Shown here piece after piece: positions 8,522-15,430 of a stretch of 26,689 nt of DNA. The notes beneath the pieces were generated by a model. That model made no database searches. It was not told where the DNA came from and worked only from the letters and a program-made list of their open reading frames with translations. The DNA comes from JAYUHK01 sp043767025 (GTDB taxonomy: Bacteria; Bacteroidota; Bacteroidia; Chitinophagales; Saprospiraceae): the NCBI GenBank assembly GCA_043767025.1, contig JAYUHK010000074.1:1-26689 (forward strand), written 5' to 3'. Position 1 is the first letter of the stretch. Every line of letters begins with the position of its first letter. The position numbers were made by a program, and so were the translations under genes.

Positions 8522-10087
8522 CTATCCCTGTCGCAAGTGCTTGACCGTGTAGCCGAACACTGCGCCGTAGCCGATAGCCAACATGAGGTGGAAAGTCAGA
8601 AACTCGGTGTTGTTCCAAATCAAGCCATCTACCACGCCGAGCAAAAAATAAACGCACAAAACGCCTTCCATCACCGTCTGCCAGTTGAGTTTTGCTTTGA
8701 TGTAATTGCCTTTTTTCATCGCGTCGCCGAGTTTCATTATGTTGAATTTGGGCGTGCGGACAAATTCGGATTTTTTGCCCCTCCAACCTTGCAGCACCGC
8801 TCGCGCATTGTGCAAACCAAGCCCGAGTGACATGGTCAAAAACAACGGAAACCGCCACAAAAACGTCCAAAATAGCTTACCTTTTTCCCGCGCGCTGATG
8901 TCCGCTTGGATATTTCCGACATAATAAACGATTATCATAGAAAGCAAACCTATCATAAACGCCGAAAAAACGCCTTTCGGAACTCCTATCCAGTGGAGCG
9001 TGTGCATGACGGGGACGCTCGCAACGCCCAAAATAAAGACGAAAAGAAAGAGGGAACTGGACACAAGATGCCCTGTGGCTTGGATTTTTTGCCAGAGGGT
9101 GAGACGGTCAGTGCGCCAGACGGACGGTAAAAGTTTGCGTGCGGACTCTGCGCCGCCCTTCATCCAACGGTGTTGTTGGGCTTTGAGGGCGTTCATCTCG
9201 GCAGGAAGTTCGGCAGGCGAGCCGAGTTTTTCCAAAAACACGATGTGATAACCGAAAAGTTGGGCGCGATAGCTCAAATCAAGGTCTTCGGTCAGCGTAT
9301 CGGAATGCCAGCCGCCGGCATCGTCAATGGTTTTTTTGCGCCATACGCCTGCTGTCCCGTTGAATTGTAGAAGAAAATTTCCGGAGCTGCGCCCGACCTG
9401 TTCGACTGTAAAGTGAACGTTGAGCGGCAGTGTTTGCAGCTTGGTAATCAACGAATATTCCTCGTTGATGTGTTCCCAACGAGTCTGGACTACGCCGACA
9501 GTTGGGTCTTGAAAGTACGGAACAGTGCTGCGGAGAAACTCTTTTCGGGGCAGAAAGTCGGCATCAAAGATAGCTAAAAACTCACCTTTGGCGAGCGGAG
9601 TAGCGTCCATCAAAGCACCCGCCTTGAAACCATGCCGATTTTGACGGCGAATGTACTCGATGTTGAAGCCTTTGGCTCTGTATTCGGCGACTTTTCGCTG
9701 CGCAATTTGCACCGTTTCGTCGTTGGAGTCGTCAATAATATGAATTTCAAACTTATTTTTTGGGTAATCAAACTCTGCGATGCAATCCACCAATCGCTCT
9801 ACGACGTACATTTCGTTGTACATCGGCAACTGGACGGTAACGAAAGGCAGTTGCTCGTCTGTCATGCTGGGTGCTGCGGGGTCAGTAGTCTGGTGTTTGT
9901 TGCGAAATTTTTTGTAATAGTACAGTAATTGAAATTGGAGCAGGCAATAGCTGGTCGTAAAGAGCAAAGAAAGGCAATAAAGGATAAAAACGAATTTAGC
10001 AAAAAAAAGCTGTCCTGCGCTGGGGACAAAATTTTCTACGTTGAAATAGAGTTTTCCGATATTTTCTAAAATGAAACCAAGAAGCAT
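8522..10087 (-). CDS. Processive GT2 glycosyltransferase, cellulose-synthase/glucomannan-synthase-like
   Basis: 521 aa integral membrane synthase. One hydrophobic segment lies at about 27-56, the catalytic domain at about 80-330, and C-terminal helices at about 335-430 and 490-515. The four marks of processive beta-glycosyltransferases are present: D119/D120 in HIIDDSND, DAD at 175-177, TED at 266-268 and QQHRW at 304-308. Such enzymes polymerise a sugar from UDP- or GDP-donors and thread the chain through the membrane. The gene lies 27 bases after the smaller GT2 on the same strand and is probably the last gene of a DUF2147-GT2-GT2 transcript. No cellulose operon partners (BcsB, BcsZ) or PilZ domain are visible, so the product need not be cellulose. 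Confidence 0.92.
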   Translation of the reverse strand: MLLGFILENIGKLYFNVENFVPSAGQLFFAKFVFILYCLSLLFTTSYCLLQFQLLYYYKKFRNKHQTTDPAAPSMTDEQLPFVTVQLPMYNEMYVVERLVDCIAEFDYPKNKFEIHIIDDSNDETVQIAQRKVAEYRAKGFNIEYIRRQNRHGFKAGALMDATPLAKGEFLAIFDADFLPRKEFLRSTVPYFQDPTVGVVQTRWEHINEEYSLITKLQTLPLNVHFTVEQVGRSSGNFLLQFNGTAGVWRKKTIDDAGGWHSDTLTEDLDLSYRAQLFGYHIVFLEKLGSPAELPAEMNALKAQQHRWMKGGAESARKLLPSVWRTDRLTLWQKIQATGHLVSSSLFLFVFILGVASVPVMHTLHWIGVPKGVFSAFMIGLLSMIIVYYVGNIQADISAREKGKLFWTFLWRFPLFLTMSLGLGLHNARAVLQGWRGKKSEFVRTPKFNIMKLGDAMKKGNYIKAKLNWQTVMEGVLCVYFLLGVVDGLIWNNTEFLTFHLMLAIGYGAVFGYTVKHLRQG

Positions 10088-10114
10088 GAAAAATTAATTA
10101 ATAAGGTTGATTTT

Positions 10115-10846
10115 TTACTTTTTTGCAAAGTTAATATTTTTTAAAATAGTCCAGATAATTTTATGTCCCGCCAAAATCGTTCCTTTTACGGTGCCTGATA
10201 TTTTTGAAACGCCTACTCTTCGGCGGTAAGAAACGGGTACTTCGACGCAGTTGAATTTCATTTTAGCGGCTTTTATTTGCATTTCTACCGTCCAGCCAAA
10301 ATTTTTGTCTTGCATATCCAAAGAAACTAACTTTTCGTACCGAATAGCACGAAACGGACCCAAATCGGTAAAACGATAGCCAAATATCCATCGAATCAGG
10401 CGAGTGGCGAGCCAGTTGCCGAAGATTTGCGGTATCGTCATCGCTCCCCGCTCCAAATTTCCGAGGGCGCGCGAGCCGATTACCATATCCATATTTTGAT
10501 CCAAAATCGGCATCACCAACTTCGGCAACTCTTCAGGATAATCGGAATAATCTGCATCTATAAACACCACAATATCAGGCGATTGCGATAAATTTTTGAT
10601 GTATTCCAAACCTTTCAGGCAGGCGTTGCCGTAGCCGCGATGGGGCTGAAAAACGACGGTTGCACCTGCGTTTTTCGCCACTTCTGCGGTTCGGTCGCTG
10701 CTGTTGTTGTCACAGACTACGACTTCCCTCACCCAGTTTTTGGGAAGTTCCGCCAAGACGAGTGGGATAGATTTTTCTTCATTGTACGCCGGAATCACGG
10801 CTATAATATGAACATTGGACTCTAACTTTCTACGAATTTCCGACAT
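10115..10846 (-). CDS. GT2 glycosyltransferase, dolichyl/polyprenyl-phosphate sugar transferase type
   Basis: 243 aa. IIAVIPAYNEEKSIP opens the GT-A fold, VVVCDNNSSDRTAEVA follows, and the metal-binding motif is IDADYSDYP with D97 and D99. VIGSRALG and the later FTDLGPFRAIR are typical of the DPM1-like branch that moves a sugar to a polyprenyl-phosphate carrier. There is no long membrane domain, so it would act at the cytoplasmic membrane face. The frame runs up to 10975, but that extension overlaps the 3' end of the preceding gene and reads as low-complexity basic sequence. ATG 10846 (MSEIRRKLES) is the natural start, 38 bases after the DUF2147 stop. It could feed a lipid-linked sugar to the neighbouring synthase; this is inferred from position only. 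Confidence 0.9.
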   Translation of the reverse strand: MSEIRRKLESNVHIIAVIPAYNEEKSIPLVLAELPKNWVREVVVCDNNSSDRTAEVAKNAGATVVFQPHRGYGNACLKGLEYIKNLSQSPDIVVFIDADYSDYPEELPKLVMPILDQNMDMVIGSRALGNLERGAMTIPQIFGNWLATRLIRWIFGYRFTDLGPFRAIRYEKLVSLDMQDKNFGWTVEMQIKAAKMKFNCVEVPVSYRRRVGVSKISGTVKGTILAGHKIIWTILKNINFAKK

Positions 10847-10884
10847 AAGTAATGAATAAAACGCTATTTTTTTTGTTGGCTTTA

Positions 10885-11310
10885 TTATTTTACTCGGTAC
10901 CAAGTTTGCGTGCGCCCGATGAGGCTGATTCCCAAAAATCCACGAACTTTGAGCGTGTTGTTGTCTTCGAGCCACATTTTACAGCTGTAAATTTTTCCTT
11001 TAGTAGGGTCTAATATTTGCCCGCCGACCCATTCGCTGCCGTCTTTGTATAAGTTTTCGACGATTAACATTCCCTTGACGGGTTGGTCTTTGCGGTAGTC
11101 GTCGCACTTGGTGCAGGCATCGTTGAAGTGTGCGGGGCGCAAAAGTTCTGCGACTTTTCCAGAATATTTTCCGTCTTTTTCCGTAATTTCTACATTCGAT
11201 TTGGCGACGTGTTCCTCATCGTCGATGGTTTTCCATACGCCGACGATGCTTTGCGAAAAAGCAGCAGCAGCAACTAATAAAAAAGCGGACAGCAAAAGTA
11301 ATTTTTTCAT
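10885..11310 (-). CDS. DUF2147 family secreted protein
   Basis: 141 aa from the ATG at 11310. Residues 1-20 (MKKLLLLSAFLLVAAAAFSQ) are a clean Sec signal peptide with cleavage expected after Ser-Gln. The mature part starts IVGVWKTIDDEEH and carries CTKCDD, then GSEWVGGQILDPTKGKIYSC, VRGFLGISLIGRTQTWYR: the pattern of DUF2147, a small lipocalin-like beta-barrel fold of unknown function in the periplasm. The frame can be read 18 codons further upstream, but those codons would put extra hydrophobic sequence before an already complete signal peptide. It leads the two GT2 genes on the minus strand. One copy of the 41-bp direct repeat sits 43 bases upstream. Confidence 0.85.
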   Translation of the reverse strand: MKKLLLLSAFLLVAAAAFSQSIVGVWKTIDDEEHVAKSNVEITEKDGKYSGKVAELLRPAHFNDACTKCDDYRKDQPVKGMLIVENLYKDGSEWVGGQILDPTKGKIYSCKMWLEDNNTLKVRGFLGISLIGRTQTWYRVK

Positions 11311-11353
11311 ACAAAAATATGGTGTTGATAGTAAAAAATATGGTTGAATAAAA

Positions 11354-11394
11354 ATATATTTCAAGTTTTTGACCAGTCGCTGGCGTTTGGGTTT
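11354..11394 (-). repeat. 41-bp direct repeat, left copy
   Basis: Identical over 41 bases to 12441-12481, in the same orientation, 1087 bases apart. The core holds CCAG-TCG-CTGG (11373-11383), a small perfect hairpin. It lies upstream of the DUF2147 gene and downstream of the SIR2-like gene, 23 bases past that gene's stop. It encodes nothing. Confidence 0.9.
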
Positions 11395-11417
11395 AATAAA
11401 ACCTTTCTGGGACGAAC

Positions 11418-12437
11418 TTACAAAGGAATATAGAATTGCCGTAGGGATATTTCAGTGTTTAGTATTTTAATATTTTCCCTGTTTAGAAATTCAAATCTTC
11501 GCGTGAAAGTATCTAAATCAGCATTATAGTCTTGATAGTATATTTTCGCCTCTGGAGGTAGCGATTTTAGAACGTCCCTATCAATTTCAAAATTATAGTA
11601 AGGAAAAGAGTATCCAACAATTACTAAATTTTGTGTATTTTTCATAACTAACCTTGCCGCTTCTACAGCTTTCTTTGAAATATCATTCTTCTTCCATTCC
11701 CAAGCAAAATTAATTAATTCAAGTCTATTTGCTTCCTTAAATTGTTTATAAAATTCATAAATATTTTCTTTTTTACCCTCCAATTCAACCTTATTTTTAA
11801 AATAATGCGCACCTGAAATTCCATTCAAGTAAATAATATTTGGTTCATTTAGTTTTTCGTCGCTTGTGTCGTTTAAGGGGTAAATGGAATAATCAGCAAT
11901 TATTTCTGCTGCATTTTTAGAACTTAAACTTTGAAATGCCTTTATTATTTGAAAATCATAATTCCATGTAAGAATTCTAAATTTGTCATTCCATTTAGGA
12001 AATCCGTCATTTGCAATTAAAATATTTGATAGCAAGCCAATGTATCTTAAATCTATTTTTTTCCACAATATATCTTTTTCCATACCCTTTGGAAATGGGT
12101 GTTGGGGATTTTGCCACAAATAGAAAAAAAATGACATCGCCTGTTTCAGTTTGCGCGTTTCTTCTACTTCATTATTTAAATATAATTTTTTGAAATAAGT
12201 ATCAATCGTTCCATAATCCGCTGACAACTGCTCTAATTTAGCAATATCATCTGCAATAGATTTTAGACTTTGGATATCTGAATCAGGAACGTTCTTGTAT
12301 TCATTTAAACGTTTGCCCTTTATATCACCGCTTATACATTTAGCAATAATTTTAAATGCTTCTGGTAATCCATCAATGGTAGGAATAGAGTTCGCACTCG
12401 CTCCTGCTCCAAATATATAGGTTGTATAATTATTCAT
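11418..12437 (-). CDS. SIR2-like domain protein, candidate antiphage effector
   Basis: 339 aa, with SIR2-like features: FGAGAS at 9-14 for NAD binding, ILTWNYD at 155-161 corresponding to the TxNYD motif, and VIVGYSFPYYNFEID at 272-286, the usual C-terminal GYSfp.D motif. Proteins of this kind in bacteria often act as NAD-consuming effectors in abortive infection. The position normally holding catalytic His in a LHG motif reads YLNG, with N205; His211 is close by. The central 85-150 and 215-265 regions are helical and lack motifs I know. Base composition is AT-richer than the flanks. The gene stands between two identical 41-bp repeats, next to an orphan HigA-like regulator. No second effector or sensor gene is adjacent. 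Function is inferred from family only. Confidence 0.8.
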   Translation of the reverse strand: MNNYTTYIFGAGASANSIPTIDGLPEAFKIIAKCISGDIKGKRLNEYKNVPDSDIQSLKSIADDIAKLEQLSADYGTIDTYFKKLYLNNEVEETRKLKQAMSFFFYLWQNPQHPFPKGMEKDILWKKIDLRYIGLLSNILIANDGFPKWNDKFRILTWNYDFQIIKAFQSLSSKNAAEIIADYSIYPLNDTSDEKLNEPNIIYLNGISGAHYFKNKVELEGKKENIYEFYKQFKEANRLELINFAWEWKKNDISKKAVEAARLVMKNTQNLVIVGYSFPYYNFEIDRDVLKSLPPEAKIYYQDYNADLDTFTRRFEFLNRENIKILNTEISLRQFYIPL

Positions 12438-12440
12438 AAT

Positions 12441-12481
12441 ATATATTTCAAGTTTTTGACCAGTCGCTGGCGTTTGGGTTT
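12441..12481 (-). repeat. 41-bp direct repeat, right copy
   Basis: Identical to the left copy at 11354-11394. It ends three bases before the ATG (minus strand) of the SIR2-like gene and begins four bases past the HigA stop codon, so it fills the whole gap between these two genes. It may therefore carry the SIR2 gene's leader or promoter, though no TAnnTTTG box is seen in it. Confidence 0.9.
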
Positions 12482-12484
12482 GTT

Positions 12485-12838
12485 TTAGTAGGCTTGTATC
12501 AATATTTCGGTTGGAATATGCAGTCCGTCGTGGATTTGTCTAATCATTTCGAGAGAAAGTTTTCGTTTTCGTTTCAAAATTTCGCCCGCTCTACTTTTCA
12601 GTCCAACAATTTTAGCTAAATCGGCTTGAATGTAGCCTAATTGCTCCATTCTAAACTTTATAGCTTCGACGGGGTCAGGAAATCCGGTGGGAAAATTTTC
12701 GTTTTCGTAAGTGTCAATAAGCATACTCAACAGCTCTAATTCGTCGCCTTCAGTAGTATCTTTTTTTGCGTCAAAAATTATTTCAAGCCTTTCCATCGCC
12801 TGTTGATAATCATATTCTGTTTTTATCAGCTTGTTCAT
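12485..12838 (-). CDS. HigA-like helix-turn-helix antitoxin/regulator (orphan)
   Basis: 117 aa. The N-terminal half (about 1-50) is an acidic helical region with LELLSMLIDTYENENFP. The C-terminal half (about 58-110) is an XRE-type helix-turn-helix: IKFRMEQLGYIQADLAKIVGLKSRAGEILKRKRKLSLEMI. Both the layout and the pattern fit the HigA antitoxin family (COG5499). HigA usually neighbours a HigB mRNA interferase; none is readable on either side. Upstream is a non-coding repeat and downstream the SIR2-like gene. It may be a left-over antitoxin, or it may control the SIR2-like gene, which is speculation. The ATG at 12838 is the only sensible start. Confidence 0.85.
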   Translation of the reverse strand: MNKLIKTEYDYQQAMERLEIIFDAKKDTTEGDELELLSMLIDTYENENFPTGFPDPVEAIKFRMEQLGYIQADLAKIVGLKSRAGEILKRKRKLSLEMIRQIHDGLHIPTEILIQAY

Positions 12839-12867
12839 ATCTAAATTTTATGTGCGTTTATTTTATC

Positions 12868-12975
12868 ATAAGTTCCTGCACATAAATAGATGGCGTTTAA
12901 TATTAGACATAATTCGTTGATTTTCAACAATTTATGATGACTCAAAATTAAAAACTAAAAACTTATAACTACTTA
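12868..12975 (+). repeat. Dispersed intergenic repeat, copy A
   Basis: The first 90 bases (12868-12957) match 22123-22212 with nine mismatches and no gaps, about 90% identity, same orientation. A further shared AACTACTTA ending at 12975 follows a 14-base insertion. It contains a perfect hairpin GTTGA-TTT-TCAAC (12916-12928), and ATCATAA/TTATGAT near its ends could pair. No reading frame is present. Its right end coincides with the point where the PIN toxin homology stops. Confidence 0.85.
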
Positions 12976-13013
12976 GCACTAAAAACTATATTCGTATCAA
13001 CAATTATATTCAT
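12969..13013 (-). pseudogene. Truncated PIN-domain toxin (first 13 codons left)
   Basis: The ATG (13013-13011) overlaps the antitoxin TGA as ATGA, the usual coupling in PIN toxin-antitoxin pairs. The frame reads MNIIVDTNIVFSAK and then TAG. MxIVVDTNV(I/L)xSA is the N-terminal signature of COG1569-type PIN RNases, with the first metal-binding Asp. A full toxin has roughly 130-140 residues. Homology ends after Ala13, where the dispersed repeat begins. No further toxin sequence is seen before the HigA gene, so most of the gene is gone rather than split. Confidence 0.75.
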
Positions 13014-13213
13014 TTGATAAGTTTGCTTCTATTTTTAGCCCACCACGCTGCATTGATTTCTTCAGCAAGTTTATCCACCTCTTCTTGTCCTGTCTTGAAG
13101 TCAGCAGTCAATTCTTTGTATCTCGCATAGTTCAAAATATCTTGGAGGTCCTCTATATCCACAGATGCTGGCAGTCTGATTATCACTTCTTTGCTCGTGC
13201 GTTCTACTAACAT
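13010..13213 (-). CDS. Antitoxin of a PIN-family toxin-antitoxin pair (toxin lost)
   Basis: 67 aa. MLVERTSKEVIIRLPASVDIEDLQDILNYARYKELT looks like the short beta/helix N-terminal part, and the tail EEINAAWWAKNRSKLIK is the kind of Trp-rich C-terminus that binds PIN toxins in Bacteroidota pairs. The stop overlaps the start of a truncated PIN gene by ATGA. With the toxin gone the protein is probably a relic or only a self-repressor. A TACATTTG -7 box lies about 60 bases upstream. The assignment rests on the general pattern plus the linked PIN remnant; the two support each other. Confidence 0.75.
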   Translation of the reverse strand: MLVERTSKEVIIRLPASVDIEDLQDILNYARYKELTADFKTGQEEVDKLAEEINAAWWAKNRSKLIK

Positions 13214-13272
13214 ATTCTCAATTTTTTAGATTCAAATTAATATTTTTTTCTCGCGCGTCCATCTTCTCGAAA

Positions 13273-13280
13273 CAAATGTA
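13273..13280 (-). promoter_or_regulatory. Putative -7 box (TACATTTG) of the PIN antitoxin
   Basis: Read on the minus strand, the sequence fits TAnnTTTG and lies 60 bases before the antitoxin ATG. It would start transcription just past the terminator of the S1 gene, consistent with a separate unit. No clear -33 element is seen. Confidence 0.4.
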
Positions 13281-13305
13281 CGCAGTTAAAAACATTTTTC
13301 AAAAT

Positions 13306-13347
13306 AAAAAAATCCCTGCCTATACTTTTGGTACAAACAGGGATTTT
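13306..13347 (-). terminator. Intrinsic terminator of the ribosomal protein S1 gene
   Basis: AAAATCCCTG and CAGGGATTTT form a perfect stem across a 19-base loop that itself contains GTA/TAC able to pair. On the minus strand the stem runs into a T-rich tail (TTTTTTTATTTT). It begins about 28 bases after the S1 stop codon. Confidence 0.8.
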
Positions 13348-13374
13348 ATATTCATTGCTTTGAGAGGCTCAAAG

Positions 13375-15228
13375 TTACTTTTGTTCGTCGAACTGCTTTT
13401 TCAAGTCTGCCAACGCATCAATGTCGCCGAGCGTTGAACGCTCCACTTTCTCTTGCGTTTGCTTCACTACTTTGCGGACTTTCTCCTCTTCTTCCACTTT
13501 TTCTTTTATTACTGTGTCGTCTGCTTCTTTGCGAATATCTTCCAAATAGCGGGCGTGAGAAACTAAAATTCGCTTGTCGTCGCGGTTGAACTCTATCACT
13601 TTTACCGTCAATTTGTCATCGACTTCTGCTGCTGAATTGTCTTCCTTGCGAATGTGCTTGGAAGGCGCAAAAGCCTCCAAACCGTAAGGCAACTGCACGA
13701 TTGCTCCGCGCTCGTCGCGGCGCAATACGGTTGCTTCGTGGTAAGAACCGACTGGGAAAACCGTTTCGAAGGTATCCCAAGGATTTTCTTCGTTTTGTTT
13801 GTGTCCCAACGAAATTTTACGGCTCTGTGTGTCAATATCCAATATAACGACTTCGATTTTGTTGCCTACCTTCGTAAATTCGGACGGGTGCGCAAAGCGG
13901 CGCGTCCAAGAAAGGTCAGAAATGTGTACCATTCCGCCGATGCCGTCCTCCAATTCGATGAATACACCGTAAGGAGTCAAGTTTTTCACTTCGCCTGTGT
14001 GGCGGCTTCCGACTGAATATTTATCTTCCACAGCACTCCATGGGTCGTTGGTCAGTTGCTTGATGCTCAAAGACATTTTGCGGTCGTCGCGGTCGAGCGT
14101 GACTACTTTTGCCTCGTGTTCTTGACCCAACTTGAAGTAATCGCGTGCGTTGATTGGCTGATTGCTCCAGCTCACTTCGGAGATGTGTACCAAACCCTCT
14201 ACGCCCGGCTGGATTTCCAAGAATGCTCCGTAATCTTCTACATTGACTACCTTTCCTTTGATAATCGAACCCTCGACTACATCGGCAGCGAGGACTTCCC
14301 AAGGGTGCGGTAGCAACTGCTTGAGTCCCAACGAAATACGTTTTTTGTTTTCGTCGAAATCCAACACTACGACATTGATTTTTTGGTTCAATGTCAGCAC
14401 TTCGCTCGGGTGGTTGATACGTCCCCACGAAATGTCGGTGATATAAAGCAAGCCATCTACGCCGCCCAAATCCAAGAACGCTCCGAAATCGGTAATATTT
14501 TTTACCAAACCTTCGAGTACCTGACCTTTCTCCAAGCCAGCGATGATGTGTTCGCGTTGCTCCGCCAAATCACTTTCTATCAATGCTTTGTGAGAAATAA
14601 CTGCGTTTTTAATCGTTTCGTTGATTTTGACTACCTTGAACTCCATTACTTTTCCGACGTATTGGTCGTAATCCATGATAGGTTTGATGTCAATTTGAGA
14701 ACCCGGAAGGAATGTTTCCAAACCAGATGCGTCCACGATGAGTCCGCCTTTGGTTTTTCCTGTGACTGTTCCTTTGATGACCGTTCCGTTGGTAAACGAA
14801 TCGACGATATTTTGCCAAGCGCGCAATAATTTTGCTTTGCGGCGAGAAAGCACGAGTTGTCCGCGTGCATTTTCTTGTTTTTCGACATATACATCAACGT
14901 AGTCGCCGACTTGAAGGTCTGGCGTATCCCGAAATTCGGAAAGCGGCACCAAGCCGTCGGACTTGTAGTTGATGTCCAAGACGACATCGCTGCCGGTCAT
15001 GGAAGAAACTTTGCCCTTCACGACTTCGCCCTCCAACACTGCGTTCATCGTAGCTGCGTACGAATCCTGAAATTTTTGTTGGTCTGATGGAGAGTATGCG
15101 AAAGATTGTCTTTTGCCGAGCGACCAGTTAAAGTCGTCGTGTGCTGCACGATTGTGTGCTGCTTTTGCTGTTGCTTCGGTAGCGGTGGCTGTAGCCTCTG
15201 CGCCTAACAGATTCTTTTCTTCTGACAT
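13375..15228 (-). CDS. rpsA: Small-subunit ribosomal protein S1
   Basis: 617 aa, RNA-binding ribosomal protein that recruits mRNA to the 30S subunit. Six S1 (OB-fold) repeats can be followed at about 65-130, 147-215, 233-303, 319-390, 406-476 and 492-560. The third to fifth carry the classic pattern DFGAFLDLGGVDGLLYITDISW, DYGAFLEIQPGVEGLVHISEVSW and PYGVFIELEDGIGGMVHISDLSW. The N-terminus is an Ala/Thr-rich linker (ATATATEATAKAAHNRAAHD), the C-terminus a charged helix. The frame opens at 15285, but a TACCTTTG -7 box covers 15283-15290, so translation must begin later; ATG 15228 gives MSEEKNLLG. Monocistronic, with its own terminator. In Bacteroidota, where SD sequences are weak, S1 is thought to be important for initiation. 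Confidence 0.95.
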   Translation of the reverse strand: MSEEKNLLGAEATATATEATAKAAHNRAAHDDFNWSLGKRQSFAYSPSDQQKFQDSYAATMNAVLEGEVVKGKVSSMTGSDVVLDINYKSDGLVPLSEFRDTPDLQVGDYVDVYVEKQENARGQLVLSRRKAKLLRAWQNIVDSFTNGTVIKGTVTGKTKGGLIVDASGLETFLPGSQIDIKPIMDYDQYVGKVMEFKVVKINETIKNAVISHKALIESDLAEQREHIIAGLEKGQVLEGLVKNITDFGAFLDLGGVDGLLYITDISWGRINHPSEVLTLNQKINVVVLDFDENKKRISLGLKQLLPHPWEVLAADVVEGSIIKGKVVNVEDYGAFLEIQPGVEGLVHISEVSWSNQPINARDYFKLGQEHEAKVVTLDRDDRKMSLSIKQLTNDPWSAVEDKYSVGSRHTGEVKNLTPYGVFIELEDGIGGMVHISDLSWTRRFAHPSEFTKVGNKIEVVILDIDTQSRKISLGHKQNEENPWDTFETVFPVGSYHEATVLRRDERGAIVQLPYGLEAFAPSKHIRKEDNSAAEVDDKLTVKVIEFNRDDKRILVSHARYLEDIRKEADDTVIKEKVEEEEKVRKVVKQTQEKVERSTLGDIDALADLKKQFDEQK

Positions 15229-15282
15229 AATAAGAATCTTAATTTTTTTAATGGTGAAAAAATATTTTTGCTTACAAGGGCG

Positions 15283-15290
15283 CAAAGGTA
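15283..15290 (-). promoter_or_regulatory. Putative -7 box (TACCTTTG) of rpsA
   Basis: Minus-strand match to TAnnTTTG, 55 bases before the ATG at 15228. Transcription starting about seven bases downstream gives a leader of about 48 bases. It decides the start of rpsA by excluding the upstream ATG at 15285. Confidence 0.6.
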
Positions 15291-15310
15291 CTAAATGTTT
15301 TAAGATTAAA

Positions 15311-15346
15311 ATTATTTTTTGAAAATTATTTTTTTTGAAAATTATT
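15311..15346. repeat. Short AT tandem repeat between rpsA and the R-M gene
   Basis: Two and a half units of ATTATT(T)nGAAA: 15311-15324, 15325-15340 and 15341-15346. The units differ only in the length of the T run. It lies in the divergent promoter region, upstream of both -7 boxes. Confidence 0.6.
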
Positions 15347-15398
15347 AAAGATTGAAAAAGTAAACATTTTGATTTTTTACTTTTTAAACTTAAAATTA

Positions 15399-15406
15399 TA
15401 TCTTTG
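15399..15406 (+). promoter_or_regulatory. Putative -7 box (TATCTTTG) of the R-M-S gene
   Basis: Exact fit to TAnnTTTG, 24 bases before the ATG at 15431. A TTTTG at 15367-15371 could be the -33 element, but its spacing of 27 bases is longer than usual. Confidence 0.5.
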
Positions 15407-15430
15407 CAAATTGTTTTATAATTAAAATTT

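Noticed and set aside
10847..10975. Longer N-terminus for the polyprenyl-phosphate GT2
   Set aside because: The extra 43 codons overlap the DUF2147 coding end and are unlike any GT2 N-terminus; ATG 10846 fits the family.
15229..15285. Longer N-terminus for ribosomal protein S1
   Set aside because: The upstream ATG lies inside the TACCTTTG -7 box, so it would not be in the transcript.
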